From the NCBI GenBank assembly GCA_947594085.1, contig CANQEB010000028.1, positions 1 to 15,390 of the forward strand: a stretch of DNA of 15,390 bases, in the 5' to 3' direction. Every line of letters starts with the position of its first letter. The first letter of the stretch is position 1. The position numbers and the translations under genes are program-made. This document shows positions 1 through 6,887 of this stretch, piece by piece. The DNA comes from an uncultured Lachnospiraceae bacterium. Its GTDB lineage: Bacteria > Bacillota > Clostridia > Lachnospirales > Lachnospiraceae. The notes below the pieces were generated by a model. The model was not told the origin of the DNA and did not search any database. It saw only the letters and a list, made by a program, of their open reading frames with translations.

Positions 1-41
1 GGTGTGACTGCCCTGAATCGTGAACCCTCGGATGGATCCTG

Positions 42-344
42 TTGAAGCGCCTGGACAGGGAGCTGCCGGGTGTGCCGATCTATTATATGTCCGTCTATTG
101 CAACTATAAGCAGCAAAAGAACTGGCCGTTAGAGCAAGAATGCAATCAGAAGGTAAAAGAGTATTGCAAGGGACTGAAGAATGTCTATTATGTGGATGTG
201 ACAGAGGTTCTCACGGACGGCAATGCCCCGAGGCCAGGAGTCATTTCAGATGATGGAATTCATATGAGCGAGAATGGGTACGCTCTTTGGAATACGGTTA
301 TTGTTCCGATTGTAAAGCAGATGTTGGGAAATGAGAACAAATAA
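42..344 (+). CDS. SGNH/GDSL-type hydrolase, C-terminal part only (5' end missing or broken)
   Basis: This is the C-terminal ~100 residues of an SGNH/GDSL-fold esterase or acylhydrolase. Seen: a VPIYYMSVY strand followed by the DDGIHMSENGY block, where D71 and H74 (numbering from the TTG at 42) form the family's DxxH end of the catalytic triad. The N-terminal GDS serine block and the Gly/Asn oxyanion blocks would lie upstream. An in-frame TGA at 21-23 blocks the frame before residue 1, so either the gene is frameshifted or the first ~40 bases come from a different join; the TTG at 42 is simply the first possible start and has no convincing ribosome binding site. Family proteins are about 200 residues or more. 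Substrate unknown. Fold call confident, gene integrity uncertain. Confidence 0.65.
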   Translation: MKRLDRELPGVPIYYMSVYCNYKQQKNWPLEQECNQKVKEYCKGLKNVYYVDVTEVLTDGNAPRPGVISDDGIHMSENGYALWNTVIVPIVKQMLGNENK

Positions 345-347
345 TAC

Positions 348-376
348 TTGACAATATACATACAATAAGATAAGAT
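348..376 (+). promoter_or_regulatory. Sigma-A promoter for the 139-aa gene
   Basis: TTGACA at 348-353 and TAAGAT at 371-376 are separated by exactly 17 bases. It starts four bases after the stop of the hydrolase remnant and lies about 50 bases upstream of the ATG at 428, so it should drive that gene independently. Confidence 0.75.
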
Positions 377-427
377 ACAAGCAAGCGATAAGTTTATCCG
401 TTATGGGGGTCAGAACGGGAAAACGGA

Positions 428-847
428 ATGCAGAATACTGCAAAATGGAAAAAAATAATATTGAACCAAGGAGACGGTCAGACGCCATCGAGTCGTTATC
501 TGCTCGCGGAGGACAGTGAGACGACAGAGCGACAGAAGGAATTGCTCTACGAGGTGCTCGGGCCTGTCTTTTTTGGAAAAAAGGAAGCAGAGAGCGAAGA
601 GGAGCTTGCTGCTTTTTTTCGTGAGCAATATGGAATCGATACGCGAAATGATTTTTACGAGGGGGATGAGCACTATGAGGAGTATCGCGAGGCGAGGCAG
701 GCGATTGCGGAGGGCATGAGTATCTATGGCGGCAGTATCGCTTTTGGGGAGGAGACCTTGGCTGACTTTGCGGAGCAAATATGGGAGAATATGGAGACAG
801 AGGAAGGGACAAAATTCCGCAGAATCAATACAATGTTGGAGGAGTGA
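428..847 (+). CDS. Hypothetical acidic 139-aa protein
   Basis: Not recognised. The protein is soluble-looking, strongly acidic (many Glu/Asp, e.g. around residues 55-62 and 76-90) and mostly predicted helical by eye, with one Gly-rich turn (SIYGGSIAFGEE) near residues 98-109. No signal peptide, membrane segment, cysteine cluster or familiar motif is visible. Start chosen at ATG 428, preceded by a weak purine-rich GGGAAAACGGA; a strong promoter lies at 348-376. Overlapping minus-strand reading frames over the same span have low-complexity, unconvincing proteins and were not accepted. It lies between a hydrolase remnant and a Csp-like protease, but nothing in the sequence ties it to either. Function not proposed. 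Confidence 0.6.
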   Translation: MQNTAKWKKIILNQGDGQTPSSRYLLAEDSETTERQKELLYEVLGPVFFGKKEAESEEELAAFFREQYGIDTRNDFYEGDEHYEEYREARQAIAEGMSIYGGSIAFGEETLADFAEQIWENMETEEGTKFRRINTMLEE

Positions 848-880
848 ATTCTGCAGGGCGGAGAGTGAAGGAGAGCCGAT

Positions 881-979
881 CGGGGATTTGGCACCGCATG
901 GAATACCGATAATTCTATATTAGAATTCTGGTACCGCATCGAATATGGATTAGAATTTTGGCATCGCGTTGAATATAGA
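881..979 (+). repeat. Degenerate 30-bp direct repeat, three copies, upstream of the protease gene
   Basis: Copies at 920-949 and 950-979 are directly adjacent and share TTAGAATT(C/T)TGG followed by a (C/T)CGC(A/G)T core and GAATAT(G/A)GA. A third, more diverged copy at 881-910 (GGCACCGCATGGAATACCGA core) is separated by an extra 10 bases. The array fills most of the 167-bp gap before the protease start. It could be replication slippage or a set of regulatory half-sites. Confidence 0.6.
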
Positions 980-1014
980 TAAGTATGTAATGCGGTGAAG
1001 GGAGAAAATGCGGT

Positions 1015-2853
1015 ATGACCGAGGGAAATCAGAAAATAGAGAATTTGCTGAATCTGGCGTTGAGTGTGACGCAGGAGGAACGGAGAAAATCAGAAAATCT
1101 CGATGAGGGATATGACGAGGAGGCTCAGGCGTGGGAGGTTATCGTGCGATACAGTGGAACGCTGGAAGGGCAAGTTCCGCAGAGCTGGAATGTTGTGCAG
1201 CTCTCAGGCGGGTATGCGATTGTCACGCTGCCGCAGGCGGAGGTTCGCGTTTTGGCATCGTTGCCGCAGGTTGAGTACGTGGAGATGCCGAAATGGCTGT
1301 ACTTCACGGCAGACGCAGGGAGGACCGCGTCCTGTGTATCGACGGTGGCGGCTCCACCGTTTGATCTGACGGGGCGAGGAATTCTTGTGGCAGTCATTGA
1401 CTCTGGGGTGGACTATTTTCATCCGGACTTTCGGGACGAGGATGGGAGCACGAGAATTGTGGCGATGTGGGATCAGACCGGGATGCTGCCGGCAGAGACA
1501 GAAGAAGCAGAAGGCGGGTCGTCTGAGGAAACAGTTCAGCCCGGGCAGAGTGGGAAAAGGCAGGACAGGGCAGAGGCGCAAATCGGGAGGATCCCGGAAG
1601 GCTTCTCGATGGGTGTGGAGTATACGAGCGAGGAGATCAACGCCGCGCTGGAGGCTGGAAACAGAGAGGCCGGGTATGAGATTGTGCCGGAGAGAGATTT
1701 GAGCGGGCATGGCACGCAAGTGTTGGGCATCGCGGCCGGGAATGGGCGCGCCTCCGGAGGGAGGTACCGCGGAATGGCGCCGGAGAGCGAGTTGATTGTG
1801 GTGAAGCTTGGCACGTCCCGAAAAAACGGATTTCCCAGGACGACAGATCTGATGCAGGCCCTGGAGTATGTGTCACGAAAGGCTGAGGAGCTTGGGCGGC
1901 CTGTCGCGGTGAACATTAGCATCGGCAATGTGTACGGCTCACACAGGGGAACTTCACTCCTTGAGACCTACATCGACAGGATAGCAGACCGTGGGCGCAG
2001 TGTGATCGCGGTTGGAACGGGCAATGAGGGGAATACAGGGGGACATGTATCGGGCAGGCTTGTGTCCGGCCAGTCACAGAAGGTCCAATTTCTGATCAAT
2101 AGCTATGAGACGACGATGGATATCCAGATATGGAAAGATTACACAGATGAGTTTGAGATTGTGTTCATTCACCCGAACGGACAGCGTGTCGGGCCGCTCG
2201 GGCGCGGATTGGGGGCAGCGCGATATCGCATTGGGACTGTGGATCTCCTGGTATATTATGGGGAACCAAGTCCTTATCAGGGGCGGCAGGAGATCTACCT
2301 GGATTTTATCCCAGATGAGACCTATCTTGACGACGGTATCTGGACGATCCTTTTGACGCCGGTCAAAATTATCACCGGAGAATACCAGATGTGGATGGTG
2401 GATTCGAGAGCGCGGGGAAACGGCACACGCTTTCTGCAGCCGTCCGCGGATACGACAATGACGATACCGTCCACTGCATCGAGCGTGATCGCAGTGGGCG
2501 CATACGACGCGCGCAGCAATTCCTACGCGCCGTTTTCCGGGCGCGGCTGGCTGGAGAATCCATTTACCTCCAAGCCGGATCTGGCAGCTCCGGGTGTCGA
2601 TATCACGACAACGGCCCTCGGAGGGGGATATATCAGCGTGTCAGGGACATCTTTTGCGACGCCGTTCGCGACCGGTGCGGCGGCACTTTTGATGCAGTGG
2701 GGGATTGTGGACGGGAATGATCCCTACCTGTACGGAGAGAAGGTGCGGGCCTATCTGCGCAGCGGCGCCAGACAGTTGCCTGGTTTTGCGCGGTATCCGA
2801 ACAATCAGGTAGGGTACGGGGCGCTGTGTGTGAGGGACAGTCTGCCCGTGTGA
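1015..2853 (+). CDS. S8 (subtilisin) family serine protease, Csp-like
   Basis: A 612-residue subtilase with an intact triad: D129 in AVIDSGVD, H232 in SGHGTQVLGIAAGNG and S546 in SVSGTSFATP; the oxyanion Asn is N337 in VGTGNEGN. The long insertion between His and Ser (about residues 345-480) is the beta-rich segment typical of the clostridial Csp group (CspA/B/C of germination). No Sec signal is seen at the N-terminus; residues 1-100 look like a prodomain or intramolecular chaperone. The Asp-His gap also carries a Gly/Glu/Gln-rich stretch near residues 160-190. Start at ATG 1015 with GAAGGGAG at 997-1004; the ATG at 1008 is out of frame. The family link to spore germination is known for Csp proteins; assigning this copy to germination is inference, since Lachnospiraceae carry several such paralogues. 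Confidence 0.9.
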   Translation: MTEGNQKIENLLNLALSVTQEERRKSENLDEGYDEEAQAWEVIVRYSGTLEGQVPQSWNVVQLSGGYAIVTLPQAEVRVLASLPQVEYVEMPKWLYFTADAGRTASCVSTVAAPPFDLTGRGILVAVIDSGVDYFHPDFRDEDGSTRIVAMWDQTGMLPAETEEAEGGSSEETVQPGQSGKRQDRAEAQIGRIPEGFSMGVEYTSEEINAALEAGNREAGYEIVPERDLSGHGTQVLGIAAGNGRASGGRYRGMAPESELIVVKLGTSRKNGFPRTTDLMQALEYVSRKAEELGRPVAVNISIGNVYGSHRGTSLLETYIDRIADRGRSVIAVGTGNEGNTGGHVSGRLVSGQSQKVQFLINSYETTMDIQIWKDYTDEFEIVFIHPNGQRVGPLGRGLGAARYRIGTVDLLVYYGEPSPYQGRQEIYLDFIPDETYLDDGIWTILLTPVKIITGEYQMWMVDSRARGNGTRFLQPSADTTMTIPSTASSVIAVGAYDARSNSYAPFSGRGWLENPFTSKPDLAAPGVDITTTALGGGYISVSGTSFATPFATGAAALLMQWGIVDGNDPYLYGEKVRAYLRSGARQLPGFARYPNNQVGYGALCVRDSLPV

Positions 2854-2955
2854 TTCTGTGGATGTCTGTCGGAACGATTTTTGATCGGACCGTGCCAGGT
2901 TTTGGTGTGATTTTGCAGGCATTTTTGATGACATGTTCGGACGATGAAAAAGTGC

Positions 2956-2984
2956 TTGACAAACTCCGAGACGCATAATATTAT
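2956..2984 (+). promoter_or_regulatory. Promoter of the PadR-HAAS-toastrack-PspC operon
   Basis: TTGACA at 2956-2961, 17-base spacer, TATTAT at 2979-2984. It is the only strong sigma-A type promoter seen before the four-gene operon. The -10 box lies inside the left arm of the inverted repeat at 2976-3000. Confidence 0.7.
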
Positions 2985-3000
2985 ACAATATATAATATTA
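2976..3000. promoter_or_regulatory. Perfect inverted repeat over the -10 box: candidate PadR operator
   Basis: TAATATTATA (2976-2985), 5-base spacer CAATA, TATAATATTA (2991-3000): a perfect 10-bp dyad. A further TAATATTA half-like copy follows at 3010-3017. Position over the promoter and immediately upstream of a PadR gene suggests autorepression; that role is inference. Confidence 0.65.
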
Positions 3001-3057
3001 AAAAAGCAATAATATTAAAGACAGAATATATCTGTTGTGACGGGAGGACATAGTCGG

Positions 3058-3381
3058 ATGGTATTTAATACGGGAGCCGCGCTTCTGGATGCTATCGTTC
3101 TGTCAGTTGTGTCCCGGGAGCCGGAGGGAACTTATGGCTATCGGATCACACAGGAGGTGCGCAGCGTGCTGGAGGTGTCAGAGTCGACGTTGTATCCGGT
3201 GTTGCGCAGGCTGCAGAGAGATAACTGTCTGTCGGTGTACGATCAGGAATACGGAGGGCGGAATCGCAGGTATTACAAGGTGACAGAGCAGGGAGTGTCT
3301 CAGCTGAATATGTATCGCTTGGAATGGCAAAGCTATTCCGGCAAGATATCTGAGATTCTCCGGGGAGGCGGCAGAGTATGA
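3058..3381 (+). CDS. PadR family transcriptional regulator
   Basis: A 107-residue winged-helix protein of the short PadR subfamily (DNA-binding domain plus one C-terminal dimer helix). Seen: LLDAIVLSVVS first helix, YGYRITQEV, the recognition helix block SESTLYPVLRRLQRDN, and the wing YGGRNRRYYKVTEQG. The ATG at 3058 is preferred because GGGAGGA at 3042-3048 sits 9 bases before it; the upstream GTG at 3037 would add seven residues and place the ribosome binding site inside the gene. The stop overlaps the next start (ATGA at 3378-3381), so translation is probably coupled. PadR proteins are usually repressors controlled by ligands or partner proteins; here the palindrome at 2976-3000 is the likely target. 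Regulation of the following membrane genes is inferred from operon structure. Confidence 0.93.
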   Translation: MVFNTGAALLDAIVLSVVSREPEGTYGYRITQEVRSVLEVSESTLYPVLRRLQRDNCLSVYDQEYGGRNRRYYKVTEQGVSQLNMYRLEWQSYSGKISEILRGGGRV

Positions 3382-4181
3382 ATCGGGAGAATTTTTTGAA
3401 GGAACTGGAGGAGCTGCTTGCGGATCTAGGGTCGGAAGAACGAGAAGAGGTACTGCGCTACTATCAGGATCTTTTCGAGGATGCCGGACCGGAGAAAGAG
3501 GCGGAGATTCTGCAGCACTTGGGCGATCCGATGAAGGTGGCAGCCGAGATTCGGGAAGGCCTAAAGGGTGATCCGGACGCGGGAGAGTTCACGGAGCGCG
3601 GCTACCGCGACGAGCGCTTCGACGACGATTATCTGGCGCCGGAGCGGTATATGCGCCAGGACGGACGATCTGAGAGAGGGCAGGATGCCAAGGCCGGAAG
3701 CGGTGGAGAATACTATGCGTATGAAAAAGACGCTGCGGCGCGCAGTGCCGAGAGAAGGAGAAACGGCCTTTTGTTGCTCGTGTTGTTTCTCGTATTCGGG
3801 CTCCCGCTCGCGGGGACAGTGCTCTCGGCCGGATTTTCGATTGTCGCTGGTCTGCTGGGGTGTGTGTTTGGTATCCTGGGCGGATTGATTGGTCTGGTGT
3901 TCGGCGGCTTTGTGACGGCGGTGGCGCTTCTGGTGTCGGGCGTGTTGTGCGTATTTTCCGGGATCGTCAACTTGACCGCACCGGCCATGGGACTGATGCT
4001 CATGTGTTTCGGCTTTTTGATGCTTGCGGTTGCTATGCTGTTGTTCGTGGCGGCGCGGTGGGGTCTGAAGACCGCGATTCCGGGAGTGTTCCGGGTTTCG
4101 ATTGACTTTGCGCGGGGCATCTGCAGATGGATCGGCCGTCTGGTGCGGCGCATCCTCGGCAAAGGGGGTGCGGTGGCATGA
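3378..4181 (+). CDS. HAAS-domain (DUF1700) integral membrane protein
   Basis: A 267-residue protein. Residues 1-63 form the helical HAAS (DUF1700) domain: MNRENFLKELEELL, then the EREEVLRYYQDLFEDAG block and ILQHLGDPMKVAAEI. Residues ~65-128 are a charged Asp/Arg-rich linker, followed by four hydrophobic segments at about 130-152, 154-175, 176-197 and 203-226, and a basic amphipathic C-terminal tail. HAAS domains are known to be encoded directly after short PadR regulators and are thought to convey signals between the membrane and the repressor. Both junctions are 4-bp ATGA overlaps, with padR upstream and the toastrack gene downstream, indicating a tightly coupled unit. The ligand or stress sensed is unknown. 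Confidence 0.88.
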   Translation: MNRENFLKELEELLADLGSEEREEVLRYYQDLFEDAGPEKEAEILQHLGDPMKVAAEIREGLKGDPDAGEFTERGYRDERFDDDYLAPERYMRQDGRSERGQDAKAGSGGEYYAYEKDAAARSAERRRNGLLLLVLFLVFGLPLAGTVLSAGFSIVAGLLGCVFGILGGLIGLVFGGFVTAVALLVSGVLCVFSGIVNLTAPAMGLMLMCFGFLMLAVAMLLFVAARWGLKTAIPGVFRVSIDFARGICRWIGRLVRRILGKGGAVA

Positions 4182-5098
4182 AGAAGACGACGAAGGTGCT
4201 GTTGATGCTGGCGCTGGCGTTTTTCATCGTGGGAGCCGCACTTGGAATCGCGAGCCTGAGCGCCGGATTCCGCTACAGCGAATTTGCGCAGAATATAGAG
4301 GATGGAAGATTCAATCTGATCGGACCGGCAGAATGGAGCAAGAAGGTGACGAGCGAGCTGGCCGCGCTGCCGGGAGTGGGAGGCTCGGGAAAGACATTTG
4401 AGCAGACTTACACGGGCGTGAACGCGCTGCAGCTAAAGGTCGGCCGGGCAGACTGCGAGATCATTCCCTATGACGGCCAGGATTGGAAGGTGGAGGGTGA
4501 GCATTTAAACTCCCGCTTCGACTGCGAACTGGACGACGGGGAGCTCTGTGTCAGCTGTAAGGGACCGTTGCTTAGCTTCATAGGGACAAAAAACAATACG
4601 GCAAAGCTCAAGCTGTATGCTCCAAGGGATCAGATTCTTGAGAAGGTCGATATTGAGGCCGGAGTAGGGACGGTTGCGATGTCTGAGGATGGAGATTTCC
4701 TGCGATGCGATCAGCTGGATCTGGAGTGTGGCGTCGGGGAGACCGATATCTGTGCGGATATTCGCCGGGAGGCGAAGATAGCAGGGGGCGTTGGGGAGGT
4801 CCATATAACGCTCGCCGGAAAAGAAGAAGATTTCAATTATAAAGTAGAATACGGAGTCGGCGATGTCACGATCGACCATGAGAAACATTCGGGCATCGGT
4901 GGTGATTACAAGGTCGACAACGATGCGGAAAAGGATCTGAGGATTGAGTGTGGTGTCGGCTCGGTGGAGCTCAATTTCCGAGAGGACAGCGCGGGGCATT
5001 ACGCAGAGGATGATGCGCTGATATCAGGGCGTGATAAGGACAAGGACCACGATTCAACGCACTATGTTGACGACGAATCGCAGGAGCATCATGAGTGA
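4178..5098 (+). CDS. DUF4097 / toastrack-domain membrane-anchored protein
   Basis: A 306-residue protein with one N-terminal hydrophobic segment (residues ~7-28, signal anchor or uncleaved signal) followed by an extracytoplasmic beta-solenoid. The repeated motif is visible as Gly-Val-Gly turns: EAGVGTVAM, ECGVGETDI, AGGVGEVHI, EYGVGDVTI and ECGVGSVEL, spaced about 20-30 residues apart, characteristic of DUF4097/DUF2807 'toastrack' proteins. The C-terminus is rich in Asp, His and Lys (DKDKDHDSTH, then QEHHE), a possible metal- or polymer-contacting tail. The start is the ATG at 4178 overlapping the previous stop, not the in-frame upstream codon at 4127. In this kind of operon, toastrack proteins are thought to act outside the membrane in envelope sensing; its ligand is not known. 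Confidence 0.85.
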   Translation: MKKTTKVLLMLALAFFIVGAALGIASLSAGFRYSEFAQNIEDGRFNLIGPAEWSKKVTSELAALPGVGGSGKTFEQTYTGVNALQLKVGRADCEIIPYDGQDWKVEGEHLNSRFDCELDDGELCVSCKGPLLSFIGTKNNTAKLKLYAPRDQILEKVDIEAGVGTVAMSEDGDFLRCDQLDLECGVGETDICADIRREAKIAGGVGEVHITLAGKEEDFNYKVEYGVGDVTIDHEKHSGIGGDYKVDNDAEKDLRIECGVGSVELNFREDSAGHYAEDDALISGRDKDKDHDSTHYVDDESQEHHE

Positions 5099-5160
5099 AG
5101 CTGTTGAAACAATATTGATAACATTAGAAGAAACATGAATGAGAACGAGGAGGAAGAGCA

Positions 5161-5340
5161 ATGAAGAAATTATGTAAGTCAAGTACGGACCGCAAGATCT
5201 GTGGCGTGTGCGGAGGGATCGCGGAATACTTCGGAATCGATTCTACCGTGGTGCGGTTGATTTTTGTCATCTTTGGCCTGGTATCGGTGGGCGTATTGTT
5301 TTATATTATCGCTGCGCTGCTGATGCCGCAGGACGTTTAA
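5161..5340 (+). CDS. Small PspC-domain membrane protein (59 aa)
   Basis: The complete reading frame from ATG 5161 to TAA 5338-5340 gives 59 residues, preceded by an excellent GAGGAGG. It is a minimal PspC domain: K3-L4 then STDRKICGVCGGIAEYFGID (the family's DRxIxGVCGGLAEYFGID signature), VVRLIFVIFGL, and a single transmembrane hairpin-like hydrophobic segment at about 31-55 ending LLMPQD. C5, C14 and C17 give a C-x8-C-x2-C arrangement; only the GVCGG cysteine is commonly seen in the family, so the other two are a small oddity. It lies 62 bases after the toastrack gene and is probably the last gene of the operon. PspC proteins respond to or modulate membrane stress; its partnership with the HAAS and toastrack proteins is inferred. 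Confidence 0.9.
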   Translation: MKKLCKSSTDRKICGVCGGIAEYFGIDSTVVRLIFVIFGLVSVGVLFYIIAALLMPQDV

Positions 5341-5361
5341 AGGGCAAAAAGCGGGAAAATT

Positions 5362-5390
5362 GAATATTAATCCGGGAACAGGTCATACTT
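5362..5390 (+). promoter_or_regulatory. Candidate forespore (sigma-G/F-like) promoter for the SASP gene
   Basis: GAATA at 5362-5366 fits the sigma-G -35 pattern and CATACTT at 5384-5390 fits six of seven positions of the CATWMTA -10 pattern, with a 17-base spacer. Its place upstream of a spore protein gene supports it, but a terminator-like hairpin lies between it and the gene. Confidence 0.4.
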
Positions 5391-5432
5391 AGAGTAAATA
5401 TGCCGGACTGTTCTGTTGAATGTGCACAGAGC

Positions 5433-5461
5433 GGCGCGTCCCTCTGGGGCGTGTGTTTTTT
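5433..5461 (+). terminator. GC-rich hairpin plus T6: terminator or leader attenuator
   Basis: GCGCGTCCC pairs (with G-T wobbles) to GGGGCGTGT around a three-base TCT loop and is followed by six T within TGTGTTTTTTG. It would end the PadR operon transcript, but it also sits in the leader of the SASP gene. A second small hairpin, CAGATCG/CGGTCTG at 5469-5488, lies just before the SASP ribosome binding site. Confidence 0.55.
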
Positions 5462-5507
5462 GTGCGAACAGATCGAAATGCCGGTCTGAAAGGAGTATGG
5501 CCTGTCT

Positions 5508-5705
5508 ATGTCAGAGAAGAATCGAAATTTGAAATGGGAGGAATTAAGCCCGGACGATCAGTTGAAATACGAGATCGCCGAGGAGCTGGGACTGCTCGAA
5601 AAAGTTCGCACGGAGGGCTGGAAATCTCTCTCCGCAAAGGAGACCGGGCGTATCGGCGGGCTGATGACGAAGAAAAAGCGCGAGAGAAAGAACGGCACGG
5701 CTTGA
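5508..5705 (+). CDS. Small acid-soluble spore protein, alpha/beta type (divergent)
   Basis: A 65-residue protein with the two hallmarks of alpha/beta SASPs: the YEIAEELGL segment (residues ~20-28, containing the E-I-A site where the germination protease GPR cuts) and the ETGRIGGLMTKK segment (~45-56) of the DNA-binding second helix. The middle (TEGWKSLSAK) resembles the divergent clostridial/SspF-like branch rather than the major SspA/B type. Family proteins coat DNA in the dormant spore and are degraded to amino acids on germination. ATG 5508 follows AAAGGAG at 5489-5495 with a rather long 12-base gap; the ATG at 5497 opens only a very short frame. Expression probably forespore-specific (candidate promoter at 5362-5390). 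Its last codon and TGA overlap the holA promoter. Confidence 0.85.
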   Translation: MSEKNRNLKWEELSPDDQLKYEIAEELGLLEKVRTEGWKSLSAKETGRIGGLMTKKKRERKNGTA

Positions 5706-5730
5706 TTAATTCGCGGGGAATCTTTATAAT
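5702..5730 (+). promoter_or_regulatory. Sigma-A promoter for holA
   Basis: TTGATT at 5702-5707, 17-base spacer, perfect TATAAT at 5725-5730. The -35 box overlaps the TGA stop of the SASP gene, which separates vegetative holA expression from the spore gene upstream. Confidence 0.75.
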
Positions 5731-5815
5731 AAAGAAAACTGGAAGAGGGCGGACACCTATCTGGAAAAAGGTAGGATGAGAATTTTGCCAAGTCAAAAGA
5801 AAGGATTTTCCCGCA

Positions 5816-6793
5816 ATGAAAAATCTCCAACAAGATATTTTATCTGGAAATTTCAAGCAGGTCTATCTCCTGTACGGGGAGGAACTGTATCTGAAGAACC
5901 AATATAAAAATAGACTCAGAAAAGCCATCCTGCCCGAGGATGACACGATGAATTTCTCGGTGTACGAGGGCAAGGGGATCGATGTGCAGCAGGTGATTAG
6001 CCAGGCGGACACGCTGCCTTTTTTTGCTGATCACAGGCTGATTTTGATTGAGGAGAGTGGCTTTTTCAAGAAGGCGTGTCCGGAATTGACGGATTATCTG
6101 CCGCAGATGCCGCAGGAAACCATTCTGCTCTTCGTGGAGGACGACGTCGACAAGCGCTCGAAGCTCTTCAAGACGGTTCAGAAGCTTGGCCGTGCGACGG
6201 AGCTCGGCCGTCAGGATGAGAAGACCCTGATGAAATGGGTGTCCGGAATGATACGGAAGGAGCGAAAGGAAATCACCGCGGGCGCGCTAAATCGTTTCCT
6301 GGAAATGGCTGGGGATGACATGGAGAATATCGCGCAGGAGTTGGAGAAACTTCTGTCCTACACGCTGGACAAGGACGGGATTGTGCAATCTGACGTGGAG
6401 GCGGTCTGCACCGTCACGACGGAAAACCGCATTTTCGATATGATCCGCGCTGTGGCGGAGAAGCGCCAGAAACAGGCGCTGGATCTGTATTATGACTTGC
6501 TCTCTTTGAAGGAACAGCCGATGCGCATCCTGTTTCTGCTGGCGCGACAGTTCAATCAGATGCTTCAGATCAAGGACTTGCGGGAGCAGGGATACGATAG
6601 CGGTACGATTGCGAAGAAGACCGGCATGGCTCCGTTCATTGTAAAGCGCAGCCTCGAGCAGGCGAACCGCTTTTCTGTGGATATGCTGCGTCGGATCGTG
6701 GAGGACTGTGTGAGGGCGGAGGAGGACGTGAAAACCGGCCGCCTCGGCGACCGGTTGGCTGTGGAAATGCTGATTGTGAAATTTAGTGAGTAA
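5816..6793 (+). CDS. holA: DNA polymerase III, delta subunit
   Basis: A 325-residue clamp-loader delta subunit, which opens the beta sliding clamp within the DnaX complex in the cytoplasm. Seen: N-terminal QVYLLYGEELYLKNQYKNRLRKAIL (the degenerate P-loop-region of delta), the MNFSVYEGKG and TLPFFADHRLILIEESGFFK block (residues ~65-85) that contacts the clamp, the AAA+ lid region ITAGALNRFLEMAGDDMENIAQELEKLLSY, and the C-terminal collar domain beginning near RIFDMIRAVAEKRQKQALDLYYDLL. Length matches the family. ATG 5816 follows AAAGGA at 5800-5805. Driven by its own promoter at 5702-5730. In many Firmicutes holA is next to rpsT; that gene is not seen here. The stop codon lies in the arm of the dyad at 6791-6887. 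Confidence 0.95.
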   Translation: MKNLQQDILSGNFKQVYLLYGEELYLKNQYKNRLRKAILPEDDTMNFSVYEGKGIDVQQVISQADTLPFFADHRLILIEESGFFKKACPELTDYLPQMPQETILLFVEDDVDKRSKLFKTVQKLGRATELGRQDEKTLMKWVSGMIRKERKEITAGALNRFLEMAGDDMENIAQELEKLLSYTLDKDGIVQSDVEAVCTVTTENRIFDMIRAVAEKRQKQALDLYYDLLSLKEQPMRILFLLARQFNQMLQIKDLREQGYDSGTIAKKTGMAPFIVKRSLEQANRFSVDMLRRIVEDCVRAEEDVKTGRLGDRLAVEMLIVKFSE

Positions 6794-6887
6794 AAGTTAA
6801 TTTCACCCATCTATCAAAAGGAGCAATTGGCTCTTTACAGATAAATCTGTACGAGCCCTTGCTCCTTTTGATATGGCTGAACTTTTA
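6791..6887. terminator. Long symmetric dyad between convergent holA and hemolysin III genes
   Basis: The core is a perfect 14-bp inverted repeat, ATCAAAAGGAGCAA (6813-6826) and TTGCTCCTTTTGAT (6859-6872). Inside it GGCTC/GAGCC (6829-6833, 6853-6857) and ACAGAT/ATCTGT (6837-6842, 6845-6850) continue the pairing to a two-base loop. Outside it, TAAAAGTT (6791-6798) and AACTTTTA (6880-6887) pair and contain the TAA stops of both genes. The short CTTTT tracts on both strands fit a bidirectional terminator, though weaker in U than usual. Confidence 0.7.
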
